Positions 1-7,505 of a stretch of DNA of 25,878 nt are shown here, in pieces. Under the pieces are notes generated by a model. That model saw only the letters and a program-made list of their open reading frames with translations, was not told where the DNA came from and did not search any database. Every line of letters starts with the position of its first letter. Within the stretch, counting starts at the first letter, position 1. The DNA lies in IMG/VR virus record IMGVR_UViG_3300032085_001429, positions 1 to 25,878 of that record; one strand, written 5' to 3'. The position numbers and the translations under genes were made by a program. The stretch is from a virus.

Positions 1-1692
1 TTTGAAAGTATTTGATAAGTCTTTAATTGATAATGGGTCTCTAGTAAAATCAGATTTATGTGTTCCCCATGTATGTGATTCTGGTGGCCGGCCTGTTCCT
101 CCAACATACTCTTGTTGCTGGCCAGGTAATAATTCTCCTTTGTTAGCGACATGCATTGAAGCAATATCATGCGGCGTGCCAAAAGACATATTTGTTTTCT
201 TAGGATCATTGCCTTCAGACTTGATCTGCTCTTTTCGGAAATCATTTTTGAAATCTTCAATGACTTGATCTTGCTCATATTTCCATTCAGTATCAGACAT
301 TTTGAAGATGTTTTCATAGATCCATTGAGTTGAAAACAGGCCTGAATCTTTCATATCAGTTGCCAATGACAATTTAGCTGCTAATGTCTCTACCTGCTGT
401 CTTTCATATACTAATGATGGATTTGTTAGTGATAATTCAAAATCAACTAAATCATCGTCTGTAAATCCTTGTGAATACAAATGTATGATGGCAATCTTTG
501 TGAGTTCAGATATGAATACACGTTGTATACGTTCTATAGTTCGTGCAAAACGAACATCTTCTGCGGCTAATGTGGCTTTACCTTCAACACCTTCGTCATA
601 TCCTAAAAATGCTTTTGGTACCTTTAATGCTGCGAACATTTTATTTTTGAGATAATCAATGTCTTCAATCTGACCGTCATTGCCTAGGCCTGGCAGAGCC
701 TCTATACTTGTTCCGGTTTGATCTCCACGTACTGGTAAGAAATAATCCTCAATGGCATTCTGCATGTTGAATTTGAGATTATAATCTCCCGTCTTCTCAT
801 CAATATAAGGAACCTTCTTCATTTTATTAATGATAGACTGAATATGATTATCAACTTCATTTGGTGGAATATTGCCGACATCTATTTTGAAAACTCTACG
901 TTCTGGTGCTCTCATTATTCTATGAATCAACATAGCATCTTCCATCAGTGTTAACTGCTTAAATATTTTTCTTGCAGGCTCAATCATCGATTTACCATAT
1001 GGCAAAAAGTTAGTATCTGACATCAATCTGAAATGAGCAATTTGCCATGATTCAAAATGACTAAATGCTCCCTGTATTGTTGAACCATGATTGTAAGTAT
1101 TCTGACCTTCTAACACAAATCTGTATGCAAATGGGTTGTCAGGATCAAAACCCTCCTCTCTACGAACTTCATAAGCAGATAATGGTGATACATTCACAAT
1201 GCCAATCTCTTCTTCAATATCTAAATGCAGATAAAAATCACCATATTTACATGCATTTCTGATCCATGGCCATAAATTATATTCCACATTCATGATATCA
1301 AAGAACAGATTATACAAAATCTTTTGAATCTCTGGATTGGCAGTTTTTATAGTTAACACATCTCCATCTGCATCTTTAGTTGTGGATTCGTCTGAATATA
1401 TGTCTAATGCTGATGCAATGATTGGGTCCATGTCCATAGCTTCATAATCTGTAAACATTTCAATTTTGGAAACATGATAATTCGCGTTCTGATTATATGT
1501 AGATGTAGCAAATCCAGGCAAGCCTCTATGCAAGCCAGAGAATCTGTCTACATATCGTTTATTGGATAAGTTACCATGAGACTGTAAACGATTTGTATCA
1601 ACTGCTTTGAGTCTGTTCTTGGAAATTCTTCTTACTACCACATTGGTAGAAAATAGACGATTAAGTCTTCCACGTAATGATTTATCAGCCAT
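1..1692 (-). CDS. 20: Portal protein, T4 gp20-like (partial, C-terminus beyond window)
   Basis: Portal vertex protein of the head: in T4-like phages a dodecamer that starts prohead assembly, docks the terminase and passes DNA. The frame runs open from ATG at 1690-1692 to base 1, giving 564 residues; the stop lies outside. Recognisable gp20-family blocks are an N-terminal basic region (MADKSLRGRLNRL), a block near residues 315-335 with EDYFLPVRGDQTG followed by IEALPGLGN, and VPKAFLGYDEG followed by KATLAAEDVRFARTIERIQR, the helical clip/stem part typical of the family. The ATG is preceded by the motif ATATTTATA but by no clear Shine-Dalgarno sequence. It follows the large terminase by 24 bases. 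In T4 the sheath and tube genes 18 and 19 lie between genes 17 and 20; here they do not. Assignment is by recognised family motifs, not by a search. Confidence 0.93.
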   Translation of the reverse strand, partial: MADKSLRGRLNRLFSTNVVVRRISKNRLKAVDTNRLQSHGNLSNKRYVDRFSGLHRGLPGFATSTYNQNANYHVSKIEMFTDYEAMDMDPIIASALDIYSDESTTKDADGDVLTIKTANPEIQKILYNLFFDIMNVEYNLWPWIRNACKYGDFYLHLDIEEEIGIVNVSPLSAYEVRREEGFDPDNPFAYRFVLEGQNTYNHGSTIQGAFSHFESWQIAHFRLMSDTNFLPYGKSMIEPARKIFKQLTLMEDAMLIHRIMRAPERRVFKIDVGNIPPNEVDNHIQSIINKMKKVPYIDEKTGDYNLKFNMQNAIEDYFLPVRGDQTGTSIEALPGLGNDGQIEDIDYLKNKMFAALKVPKAFLGYDEGVEGKATLAAEDVRFARTIERIQRVFISELTKIAIIHLYSQGFTDDDLVDFELSLTNPSLVYERQQVETLAAKLSLATDMKDSGLFSTQWIYENIFKMSDTEWKYEQDQVIEDFKNDFRKEQIKSEGNDPKKTNMSFGTPHDIASMHVANKGELLPGQQQEYVGGTGRPPESHTWGTHKSDFTRDPLSIKDLSNTFK

Positions 1693-1708
1693 GATGATGT
1701 TTTTATTA

Positions 1709-1716
1709 TATAAATA
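1709..1716 (-). promoter_or_regulatory. ATATTTATA-type junction motif before portal gene
   Basis: The plus strand reads TATAAATA here, so the sense (minus) strand reads TATTTATA. It sits directly after the terminase stop codon and 16 bases before the portal ATG. It is one of five copies, all at gene junctions. It may be a late-gene expression signal; orientation is opposite to the T4 late promoter. The sense strand also reads TATAAT just after it. Confidence 0.5.
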
Positions 1717-3294
1717 TTAAATTAACCAAGTTAGATCGTTATTATCCTTATCTCCAGATTCCCATTTCCAACTTTTCTCCACATCTTTTGTCGACGTATA
1801 TACTCCAGATGATTTGCCAAAGTGATTAAGTGATTTTCTTGAAAGGTCAATACCTTGTTGATATAAACGCATTGCAGTGTCTCTCACCCATAATGCAATG
1901 CCAAATGCCATCACCAAATCATCATTATAACCTCTCTGTGCCTCTGCTCTGGAACCGTTCCATATGAATACCAGAAGTTCATCTATCAATCTTCTACTAT
2001 GAACCACCGGAGATTTCTCTCTGAAATATGTTTCCAATTTTGAAATTAACAATGGTCTGGTTTTTGATGTGGTGGAAAATCCAGGTACCTTCTGAGCTTT
2101 ATTTTTCAGATCATATCCTTTTGCCAAATGCACATCTTCATCTATATATGCATCTTGTTTATATGAATAATACAGATTAGGATAATTTTTGTCAATGGCA
2201 ACCTGTATGACTGCCCACCCAATGTTAGCATTCTCAATTACCAGTAGTGCATTGTTCCATTCGGTGGCAACTGCTACCAACATGTTACCATATTCTGTAG
2301 TACCGATCTTACCTTTATATTCTGCAACTTGTTTAACATTATCAATATCAAGAACATGAAATGCTGAATAGTCTGCTCCATCGCCTCGTGCAACGTCCGC
2401 AACTACCACATAGTTAGTAGAATAATTAGGATAGTCCCAAACCCAGTAGTTACCATCAAATCCTCGTTTTTCAACTGGATCTTTTATGTATGTCTGATCA
2501 TACCACTGAAGTATAGGACCATCTATTACTGTATGACCAGAAGATATGAAATCACAGTCACATTCCTGTGCTGCCATTTTTTCTCCCAGGAGAGATGTTT
2601 GTTGACGGCGCCATTCTTCATTACGTTCTGGATGTACTGTCCAATGCAGCCTAATTGGATTGAACTCCCCAGCTGCCTCAGCGTCTACCCATGTTTTGTG
2701 AAACCAGTTACCAGTACCATTAGGAGTAGACAATGCTATACATCCTCCTCCCGTTGACAACGTTTGTTGAGCCGATGCCCATATTTCACCAATATTTCGT
2801 ATGAATGCTGCCTCATCTATAACTAACAATGATAAGGCTTCCGATCTACCTGCAGTGCCTGTAGATGAAACTGCTTTGACCTGAGAACCGTTTCGTAATC
2901 TCAGTGAAAGTTTGTTATCTTCATCTGTAGTACCCTTCATCCAGGTTGGTAAATTTTCATGCATGACTCTGATCTTTGTCACTAAGTTCTTTGCCACTTC
3001 CTGAGTAGTTGCAATGACTAACACATTGAAGTCTGATTTGAACAACATGTTCCAAAGAATGAATCCTGCTGACAGAGTGGATATACCTAATTGTCTGGAT
3101 TTCAATATGATGTTATAGCGATTGTCTTTGAAATCGTTGAGAGTATCTTGCTGAAATGGGTATAAATTGAAATACATCTTACCTTTGGTAGGATGCTGAA
3201 TCACACAATACTTACGCATGAAATGAACCGGATCTGTAGCCGATTTCTTGAATTCATCTCGTATTATTTGTTTAAGTGATTTCTTTTCTGACAT
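1717..3294 (-). CDS. terL: Terminase large subunit (packaging ATPase-nuclease), T4 gp17-like
   Basis: Motor of DNA packaging: the N-terminal ATPase powers translocation through the portal and the C-terminal RNase H-like nuclease cuts the concatemer. The protein has 525 residues (T4 gp17 has 610). ATPase motifs are a deviant Walker A, KSRQLGIST (residues 65-73), Walker B LLVIDEA (156-162, catalytic D160/E161) and the coupling motif STPNGTGNW (189-197). Nuclease motifs are VVVADVARG (D300), LVIENAN (E354) and NDDLVMAF (D458/D459), giving the acidic triad. The position normally held by lysine in the P-loop (GKT in T4) is Ile71; the upstream Lys65 matches the KxRQxGxS form seen in other terminases. 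The start ATG (3292-3294) follows the previous stop by 14 bases, with AGGA about 12 bases upstream. The portal gene comes next. No small terminase is recognised beside it. Confidence 0.95.
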   Translation of the reverse strand: MSEKKSLKQIIRDEFKKSATDPVHFMRKYCVIQHPTKGKMYFNLYPFQQDTLNDFKDNRYNIILKSRQLGISTLSAGFILWNMLFKSDFNVLVIATTQEVAKNLVTKIRVMHENLPTWMKGTTDEDNKLSLRLRNGSQVKAVSSTGTAGRSEALSLLVIDEAAFIRNIGEIWASAQQTLSTGGGCIALSTPNGTGNWFHKTWVDAEAAGEFNPIRLHWTVHPERNEEWRRQQTSLLGEKMAAQECDCDFISSGHTVIDGPILQWYDQTYIKDPVEKRGFDGNYWVWDYPNYSTNYVVVADVARGDGADYSAFHVLDIDNVKQVAEYKGKIGTTEYGNMLVAVATEWNNALLVIENANIGWAVIQVAIDKNYPNLYYSYKQDAYIDEDVHLAKGYDLKNKAQKVPGFSTTSKTRPLLISKLETYFREKSPVVHSRRLIDELLVFIWNGSRAEAQRGYNDDLVMAFGIALWVRDTAMRLYQQGIDLSRKSLNHFGKSSGVYTSTKDVEKSWKWESGDKDNNDLTWLI

Positions 3295-3308
3295 AACATT
3301 TTTTAATC

Positions 3309-3890
3309 CTAAATTAGATCGGCTCCGGCATCTTCAACAGTTTGTATCACTTTCTGTATGTATTCAGCTATTTCGCCTGATTTAATTGCGTTTAATGCTG
3401 TTTTAATACCTACCATTTTCAATTTACCTTTTGCCAAATATTGTAAAGCTGATGAACCTCCTTGTAATAACAATGCTGCTACAATTAATGTATGTATCAG
3501 TTCAGCAACTTTATGTGCTTTCTTTTTGTCTTTGACGCCGGCTTTCATAATAGCCCTTTCAATGGCACCGACGATGATATGATGATATTTTTCACCAATG
3601 GTAACTAATTTTTCGCCAGATAAAAATTTCAATCCAGGTATTTTACCTAACAAGTTTATGAACTTGCCAACTAATTTCACAATCATACCTAATGATAAAG
3701 CTACGCCTGCTAATGTCAATGCACCCAGAGCCTCATTTTGTAGATCATCACCCTCTAAATCAACTGATTTGAAATCTTGGGCTAGATCGCCTAATGTATC
3801 TTCAACATCAGCTTCTGCAGTCTCAATATCATCCTCTGATAATAATTGTTCGTTGATTATTTCATTAACTATTGTCTTGAGTTTTTTCAT
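3309..3890 (-). CDS. Small hydrophobic protein with capsid-targeting-like leader (193 aa)
   Basis: Family not recognised. Residues 1-19 form a basic-to-amphipathic helix (MKKLKTIVNEIINEQLLSE) ending in L17-S18-E19, the L/I-x-E pattern used by the T4 prohead protease. An acidic stretch follows (about 20-53, rich in D and E), then two strongly hydrophobic segments (about 54-83, rich in A, L, G and V, and about 131-152), each long enough to span or insert in a membrane, separated by a Lys-rich loop (115-127). I infer a head-packaged protein that could act on a membrane at DNA entry. A holin-like or plain structural role is also possible. The ATG lies inside the end of the preceding gene (26-base overlap, different frame), so translation is probably coupled. 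The terminase follows. Confidence 0.75.
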   Translation of the reverse strand: MKKLKTIVNEIINEQLLSEDDIETAEADVEDTLGDLAQDFKSVDLEGDDLQNEALGALTLAGVALSLGMIVKLVGKFINLLGKIPGLKFLSGEKLVTIGEKYHHIIVGAIERAIMKAGVKDKKKAHKVAELIHTLIVAALLLQGGSSALQYLAKGKLKMVGIKTALNAIKSGEIAEYIQKVIQTVEDAGADLI

Positions 3891-4518
3891 TAGTAGGTTT
3901 TGCTAAACTTTTTCTAATATTTTCTTTCAACTCATTATAATCATTTTGCATGCGCTCAACAAACTGTGAAATATCAATATCATCTGATCTACCATCTGCA
4001 TTATGCCAATAAGCTTCTTTAACCTGATTTTTTAAAATATCAACTTCTATATCACAGTCTCTGAACCAGGCCTCAGCATTGTCAGACATTATCTTTCTTT
4101 GATATTCATTCCAAGCTTCTTCACCTTGTTCTTTTATTTTACGCTCTTCTTTGAGGATACATGAAAAACATTTTTTACGACTAAAATAAAATTTTAAATT
4201 CAAACGTTTTTCATCACCTTTCATGAACTCACCACATTCAGGACAATTATCCGGAGCTTTTAAAATGTCCTTGATAGATGACAACAATGAATTTGCTGAT
4301 TCCTTGACACGATAACCTTCCTTCTGAGTCCATTTATGTTTATGGCCTTTGACATCAGTCTCATACCATACTTTAGGCCGGCCATCCTCAAATCTTTCAA
4401 CTACATCCATATCCTTTTCAGGACCTTTGGAAAATGTAAATGTTTTTCTTGTTTGAGTTTTGTGCTTACCAGCCAACAGATCTCGAACTGCTTTAACGTT
4501 TTGTAACTTTTTGGACAT
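3865..4518 (-). CDS. Conserved-type hypothetical protein with C4 zinc ribbon (217 aa)
   Basis: Function unknown. The clearest feature is a four-cysteine zinc ribbon: CPECG (C92, C95) and CFSC (C117, C120), with a basic spacer (KRLNLKFYFSRKK) suggesting nucleic-acid contact. The N-terminal 70 residues are basic and rich in K, R and T. Residues 121-205 look mostly helical, with alternating charged stretches. It has no L-x-E leader, unlike its two neighbours. Its ATG follows the previous stop by one base (TAA-T-ATG), so the two are probably co-translated; its own end overlaps the next gene by 26 bases. Position beside the terminase makes a packaging or head role plausible, and a divergent small terminase cannot be excluded, but no gp16 motif was recognised. 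Confidence 0.75.
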   Translation of the reverse strand: MSKKLQNVKAVRDLLAGKHKTQTRKTFTFSKGPEKDMDVVERFEDGRPKVWYETDVKGHKHKWTQKEGYRVKESANSLLSSIKDILKAPDNCPECGEFMKGDEKRLNLKFYFSRKKCFSCILKEERKIKEQGEEAWNEYQRKIMSDNAEAWFRDCDIEVDILKNQVKEAYWHNADGRSDDIDISQFVERMQNDYNELKENIRKSLAKPTNEKTQDNS

Positions 4519-4519
4519 A

Positions 4520-5086
4520 TTATTTGAATTCTGATCTGAACTTCATACGAAGTCTGTTTTTAGCAGCTTGATCTAATGGTAAAGAATCTAACATAGCAAA
4601 AACAAAATCAACCTGTTGTGTCGCAGGCTTACCTTGTAATGCTCTAGTTAACATTCTAAATGCCTGAGTCTTTTCCATTCTTTCTTTCTTACCAGCTAAT
4701 GCGCCTCTCAAACCATCTTGTTCATTCACATTTTCCGTAACAGCGTCATCTACTGGTGGCTCAACAATAGCAGAACGTACAGATTTGGTTTGTAACTCTC
4801 TTTTTAATTTTTCAACTGCCTGAGTATCATCTCCAATAAGTTTCTGAACGATCATTAATACTGCTGCAGCCTTTTGTGAAGGCGATCCGACCTGCAATGA
4901 TTTTTGTAATGCTCTCATATACTGAGTATCTAATAATCGATCAATGCGACCAGTAGTAGTCGATGTAGCACGACCTAAATCTTGCTCATTTGTATCTTCT
5001 TTTTTCTTACTGTAATCGCCCTCTGAAAGAGTTGATTTAATAATACGTCTTATTTCTTGACGTAAGATTTTTTCTTTTTGATTCAT
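4520..5086 (-). CDS. Small helical protein with capsid-targeting-like leader and two internal repeats (188 aa)
   Basis: Family not recognised. I chose ATG 5084-5086 over an in-frame ATG seven codons upstream (5105-5107) because GGAG lies eight bases before it, whereas the upstream ATG has no ribosome site and abuts the ATATTTATA motif. The protein starts with a basic amphipathic helix (MNQKEKILRQEIRRIIKS) ending in L20-S21-E22, as expected of a T4-type capsid-targeting peptide. A polar linker (about 25-50) follows. Two related helical segments, about residues 54-99 and 140-185, share the pattern TQxxRxLxxxLQ-x-G-x-P...Q, then hydrophobic V/M positions, then L, D and basic residues, indicating an internal duplication. 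Residues 100-139 are a variable linker. The gene forms one cluster with the 217- and 193-residue genes and the terminase. Likely an internal head protein. Confidence 0.78.
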   Translation of the reverse strand: MNQKEKILRQEIRRIIKSTLSEGDYSKKKEDTNEQDLGRATSTTTGRIDRLLDTQYMRALQKSLQVGSPSQKAAAVLMIVQKLIGDDTQAVEKLKRELQTKSVRSAIVEPPVDDAVTENVNEQDGLRGALAGKKERMEKTQAFRMLTRALQGKPATQQVDFVFAMLDSLPLDQAAKNRLRMKFRSEFK

Positions 5087-5106
5087 TTCGAATGCTCCGT
5101 TTTTCA

Positions 5107-5114
5107 TATAAATA
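5107..5114 (-). promoter_or_regulatory. ATATTTATA-type junction motif before 188-aa gene
   Basis: Plus strand TATAAATA; sense strand CATATTTATATG. It lies in the 33-base gap between the 780- and 188-residue genes, 20 bases before the chosen start, followed by GAAAAACGGAG. Same motif as at the other four junctions. Confidence 0.5.
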
Positions 5115-5119
5115 TGTAG

Positions 5120-7462
5120 TTATCTGGAATACCTTGTCAGTCCTAATAATTGATTTACAGGGGCAAATAATCCAGTTAGTTTATAAGTTTTACCTTTGTA
5201 TACAAACACAATTCCTTCAGTAGGAACCAATTTTTCAAATCCGCCTGCCGTTTCAATTCGTTTCAATTGAGTTTTCATTTTGTCTAATGTTGCTAGATCA
5301 TCACTATCCTTCAGCTCTCGCACTGTATCTGCAATTTGTTTACGTAGATCTTTCACCGTGTCTGATGGATTGGCTGACAAAAATTCTGATGCATTACTTA
5401 ACACTTCTGCGCCAAGTTCCAGAAAGATGTCTTCAAATTTCACTATGTTGGATTTGTTCAATTTAGCAATATCCTGTTTATCAATCAGCAGAACCTGATC
5501 AAGAGTATCAGGATTGATAATATTTTTTGCATTTAGTCTATATGACTTATCACCATATGCCCATCTACGCAATAAACCTTCACGTTCTTCCGTAGATAAA
5601 TCCGGCAATCGATTGTCAATGTAATTTTCCCACCAACGCTGATGGTACATCACAACTTCATCTGAATCTTTCAATCCATATTCTTTCTGAAGCTGATTTA
5701 TTTTATTAATATAGTAAGTTTCTTTTTCATCAAAATCTGGAAGTTTTGATAATGTGACAACCTTTGGTGGTATAATTTTGAAATGTTCCTGCGTATCAGC
5801 ATTTACATCAGATATCATTTTCTGTAACAAACCACCATACTCTGGTAAAGATGCTGTTTTAGTGGCTGATTCCAAATCAAATTCATTGAGACCGTGAAAC
5901 TGTAAATAGGCTTTTGGTCCATATGTTATCACATTTGCTGTGGCTGGATATATGATTTCCAGATTCACAAAGCGACGTCCATTCTGAAACATTTCATCTC
6001 GCTGTTCAGGTGATAATGCAAGAATTGCTTTTTCCAGATCTTCCATAGCAAATGCAAATGCATCTGATATATCTCCTCTACCGCCAAATTTCATTTTCAC
6101 AGCATCTATGTCCATCGGCTGCCTGATGGTGGCTTTATTACGAGCTGCTCCTACTTTACCATCTTTGAAAGTGACATTTAGATTCTGACCATCCGTTTTT
6201 TCTGTGACATCTGATTCTCTGTTCAACTCTCCTTGTAATGACATACGAACCATATCCTTCATTTCTGCAAATGTAAGATCTCTATCATCAAATGGATGAT
6301 TCATATGGCCAGAAGCCCCTCCTTCAGTTATTAATGTTCTGAATTTGCCAGCCCACCATTCTTTGGTAAGTGATTCTGTCAGTGATGCCTCGGCTTTAGT
6401 CATTGGTTCATTCTCTGTGGAATCGATTGCTTCTTCGGCTCCTAGAAAGTTAAGAAATTTATAACCTACTCGTTCTGCTACATCTGTTATATAGTTTTGC
6501 CAACGCTTATATCCAGGAGTACCTCTAAGCTCTTTGGTGTAATTGGTACCAGATCCTATAGCCCCTACTTCGCCTGTAGGAAAATATGACACAGTATCAA
6601 CTGGACCGTTAGGCCACATATCATTATGATCTTCCAATTCTTTGTCAGTGTTCAATACATAATTAAGAACTGAAAATCCTAATCGCTCAGCCATGGCAGC
6701 AGTTTTCTTTTGGTATGTTTTCTGATTACCATAGAAATATCTTGGGCCATCATCAACATCTGCTTTGCTTCCATTAGCCTGAGATATCTCTGATATAATT
6801 TTTGTATCAGTAATGAAATTAATTATTTGCTCTGCAACTAACACACTGAATTTATCTCTGAGTAGATTGAATATCTTGTCATCATAAAAGCCCATCACAG
6901 TTTCAAACTCTTCCGGCGATGCTGTTGCCAATACCTGTCTCAGTACTGTGCCAGACATGTCTCCATATCCTGGTACTCTGATTGACACATGAGGTGCCAC
7001 ATACAGATAACCATGTTTCGTGTAAGGTTGGAGATTACCTTTGTTATCATCATAATACTGAAAAAATGTAGGTTCGCCGTTTCGTTTTGTGCCTACTCTA
7101 AAGCGAGGATCTTCGTCCATGTCCTTCTTACCGACAGCAAATATCACTGCAGTTGTTTCAGGATTATAATTTCCAAGTATTTCACTAGCTTGATATGGAT
7201 TACGGACTTGTACCACATTGGTGATACCGTGAGCATTGATCACTTGTTCTTTTTCAGAGAAGTCCAAAGGTGACTTAGGCAGTTTCACTTTGTCAGAAGT
7301 GGCAACATAGGTATTGCTTTTTCCGAATCTATTGGCAAGTTTCTTGTAAACTTCAGCATGATGTTTGCCCATGGGTTGAAACCTACCCGGATATATCACA
7401 ACTATGTCACGTATATCAGCTTCGTTCAGAATTGCAGAAGCTATGCTTTTTCCTAAGTTCAT
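5120..7462 (-). CDS. Bifunctional nucleotidyltransferase / ligase-like fusion with capsid-targeting-like leader (780 aa)
   Basis: Residues 1-14 (MNLGKSIASAILNE) are a short helix ending in L12-N13-E14, a possible prohead-protease site. Residues 19-210 look like an HxGH-type nucleotidyltransferase (cytidylyltransferase/NMN-adenylyltransferase superfamily): IYPGRFQPMGKHH (24-35) is the nucleotide-binding start and SGTVLRQ (170-176) matches the ISSTxxR-type motif. Residues about 230-345 are a middle region of unknown fold. Residues 380-780 carry the covalent nucleotidyltransferase motifs of ATP-dependent DNA/RNA ligases in the right order: motif I EKTDGQN (Lys422 as nucleotide-accepting residue), Arg441, motif III FVNLEI (Glu502), motif IV TEGIVFVY (Glu749) and motif V YKLTG (Lys761). 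It thus appears to hold two different nucleotide-transfer sites. Substrate unknown. The ATG lies only three bases after the ATATTTATA motif, with no Shine-Dalgarno sequence; no better in-frame start was found. Confidence 0.85.
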   Translation of the reverse strand: MNLGKSIASAILNEADIRDIVVIYPGRFQPMGKHHAEVYKKLANRFGKSNTYVATSDKVKLPKSPLDFSEKEQVINAHGITNVVQVRNPYQASEILGNYNPETTAVIFAVGKKDMDEDPRFRVGTKRNGEPTFFQYYDDNKGNLQPYTKHGYLYVAPHVSIRVPGYGDMSGTVLRQVLATASPEEFETVMGFYDDKIFNLLRDKFSVLVAEQIINFITDTKIISEISQANGSKADVDDGPRYFYGNQKTYQKKTAAMAERLGFSVLNYVLNTDKELEDHNDMWPNGPVDTVSYFPTGEVGAIGSGTNYTKELRGTPGYKRWQNYITDVAERVGYKFLNFLGAEEAIDSTENEPMTKAEASLTESLTKEWWAGKFRTLITEGGASGHMNHPFDDRDLTFAEMKDMVRMSLQGELNRESDVTEKTDGQNLNVTFKDGKVGAARNKATIRQPMDIDAVKMKFGGRGDISDAFAFAMEDLEKAILALSPEQRDEMFQNGRRFVNLEIIYPATANVITYGPKAYLQFHGLNEFDLESATKTASLPEYGGLLQKMISDVNADTQEHFKIIPPKVVTLSKLPDFDEKETYYINKINQLQKEYGLKDSDEVVMYHQRWWENYIDNRLPDLSTEEREGLLRRWAYGDKSYRLNAKNIINPDTLDQVLLIDKQDIAKLNKSNIVKFEDIFLELGAEVLSNASEFLSANPSDTVKDLRKQIADTVRELKDSDDLATLDKMKTQLKRIETAGGFEKLVPTEGIVFVYKGKTYKLTGLFAPVNQLLGLTRYSR

Positions 7463-7465
7463 ATC

Positions 7466-7473
7466 TATAAATA
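7466..7473 (-). promoter_or_regulatory. ATATTTATA-type junction motif before nucleotidyltransferase-ligase gene
   Basis: Plus strand TATAAATA; sense strand TTATATTTATAGAT followed at once by ATG. Only three bases separate motif and start, which argues against a simple -10 box with a normal leader at this copy and leaves open an RNA-level role or a leaderless message. Confidence 0.45.
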
Positions 7474-7505
7474 TAAGAAATTTTTATCAAAGTACAAAAT
7501 AAATT

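Noticed and set aside
5105-5107. ATG seven codons upstream of the chosen 188-residue start
   Set aside because: It has no ribosome site and overlaps the ATATTTATA motif, while GGAG is ideally placed for the internal ATG at 5086.
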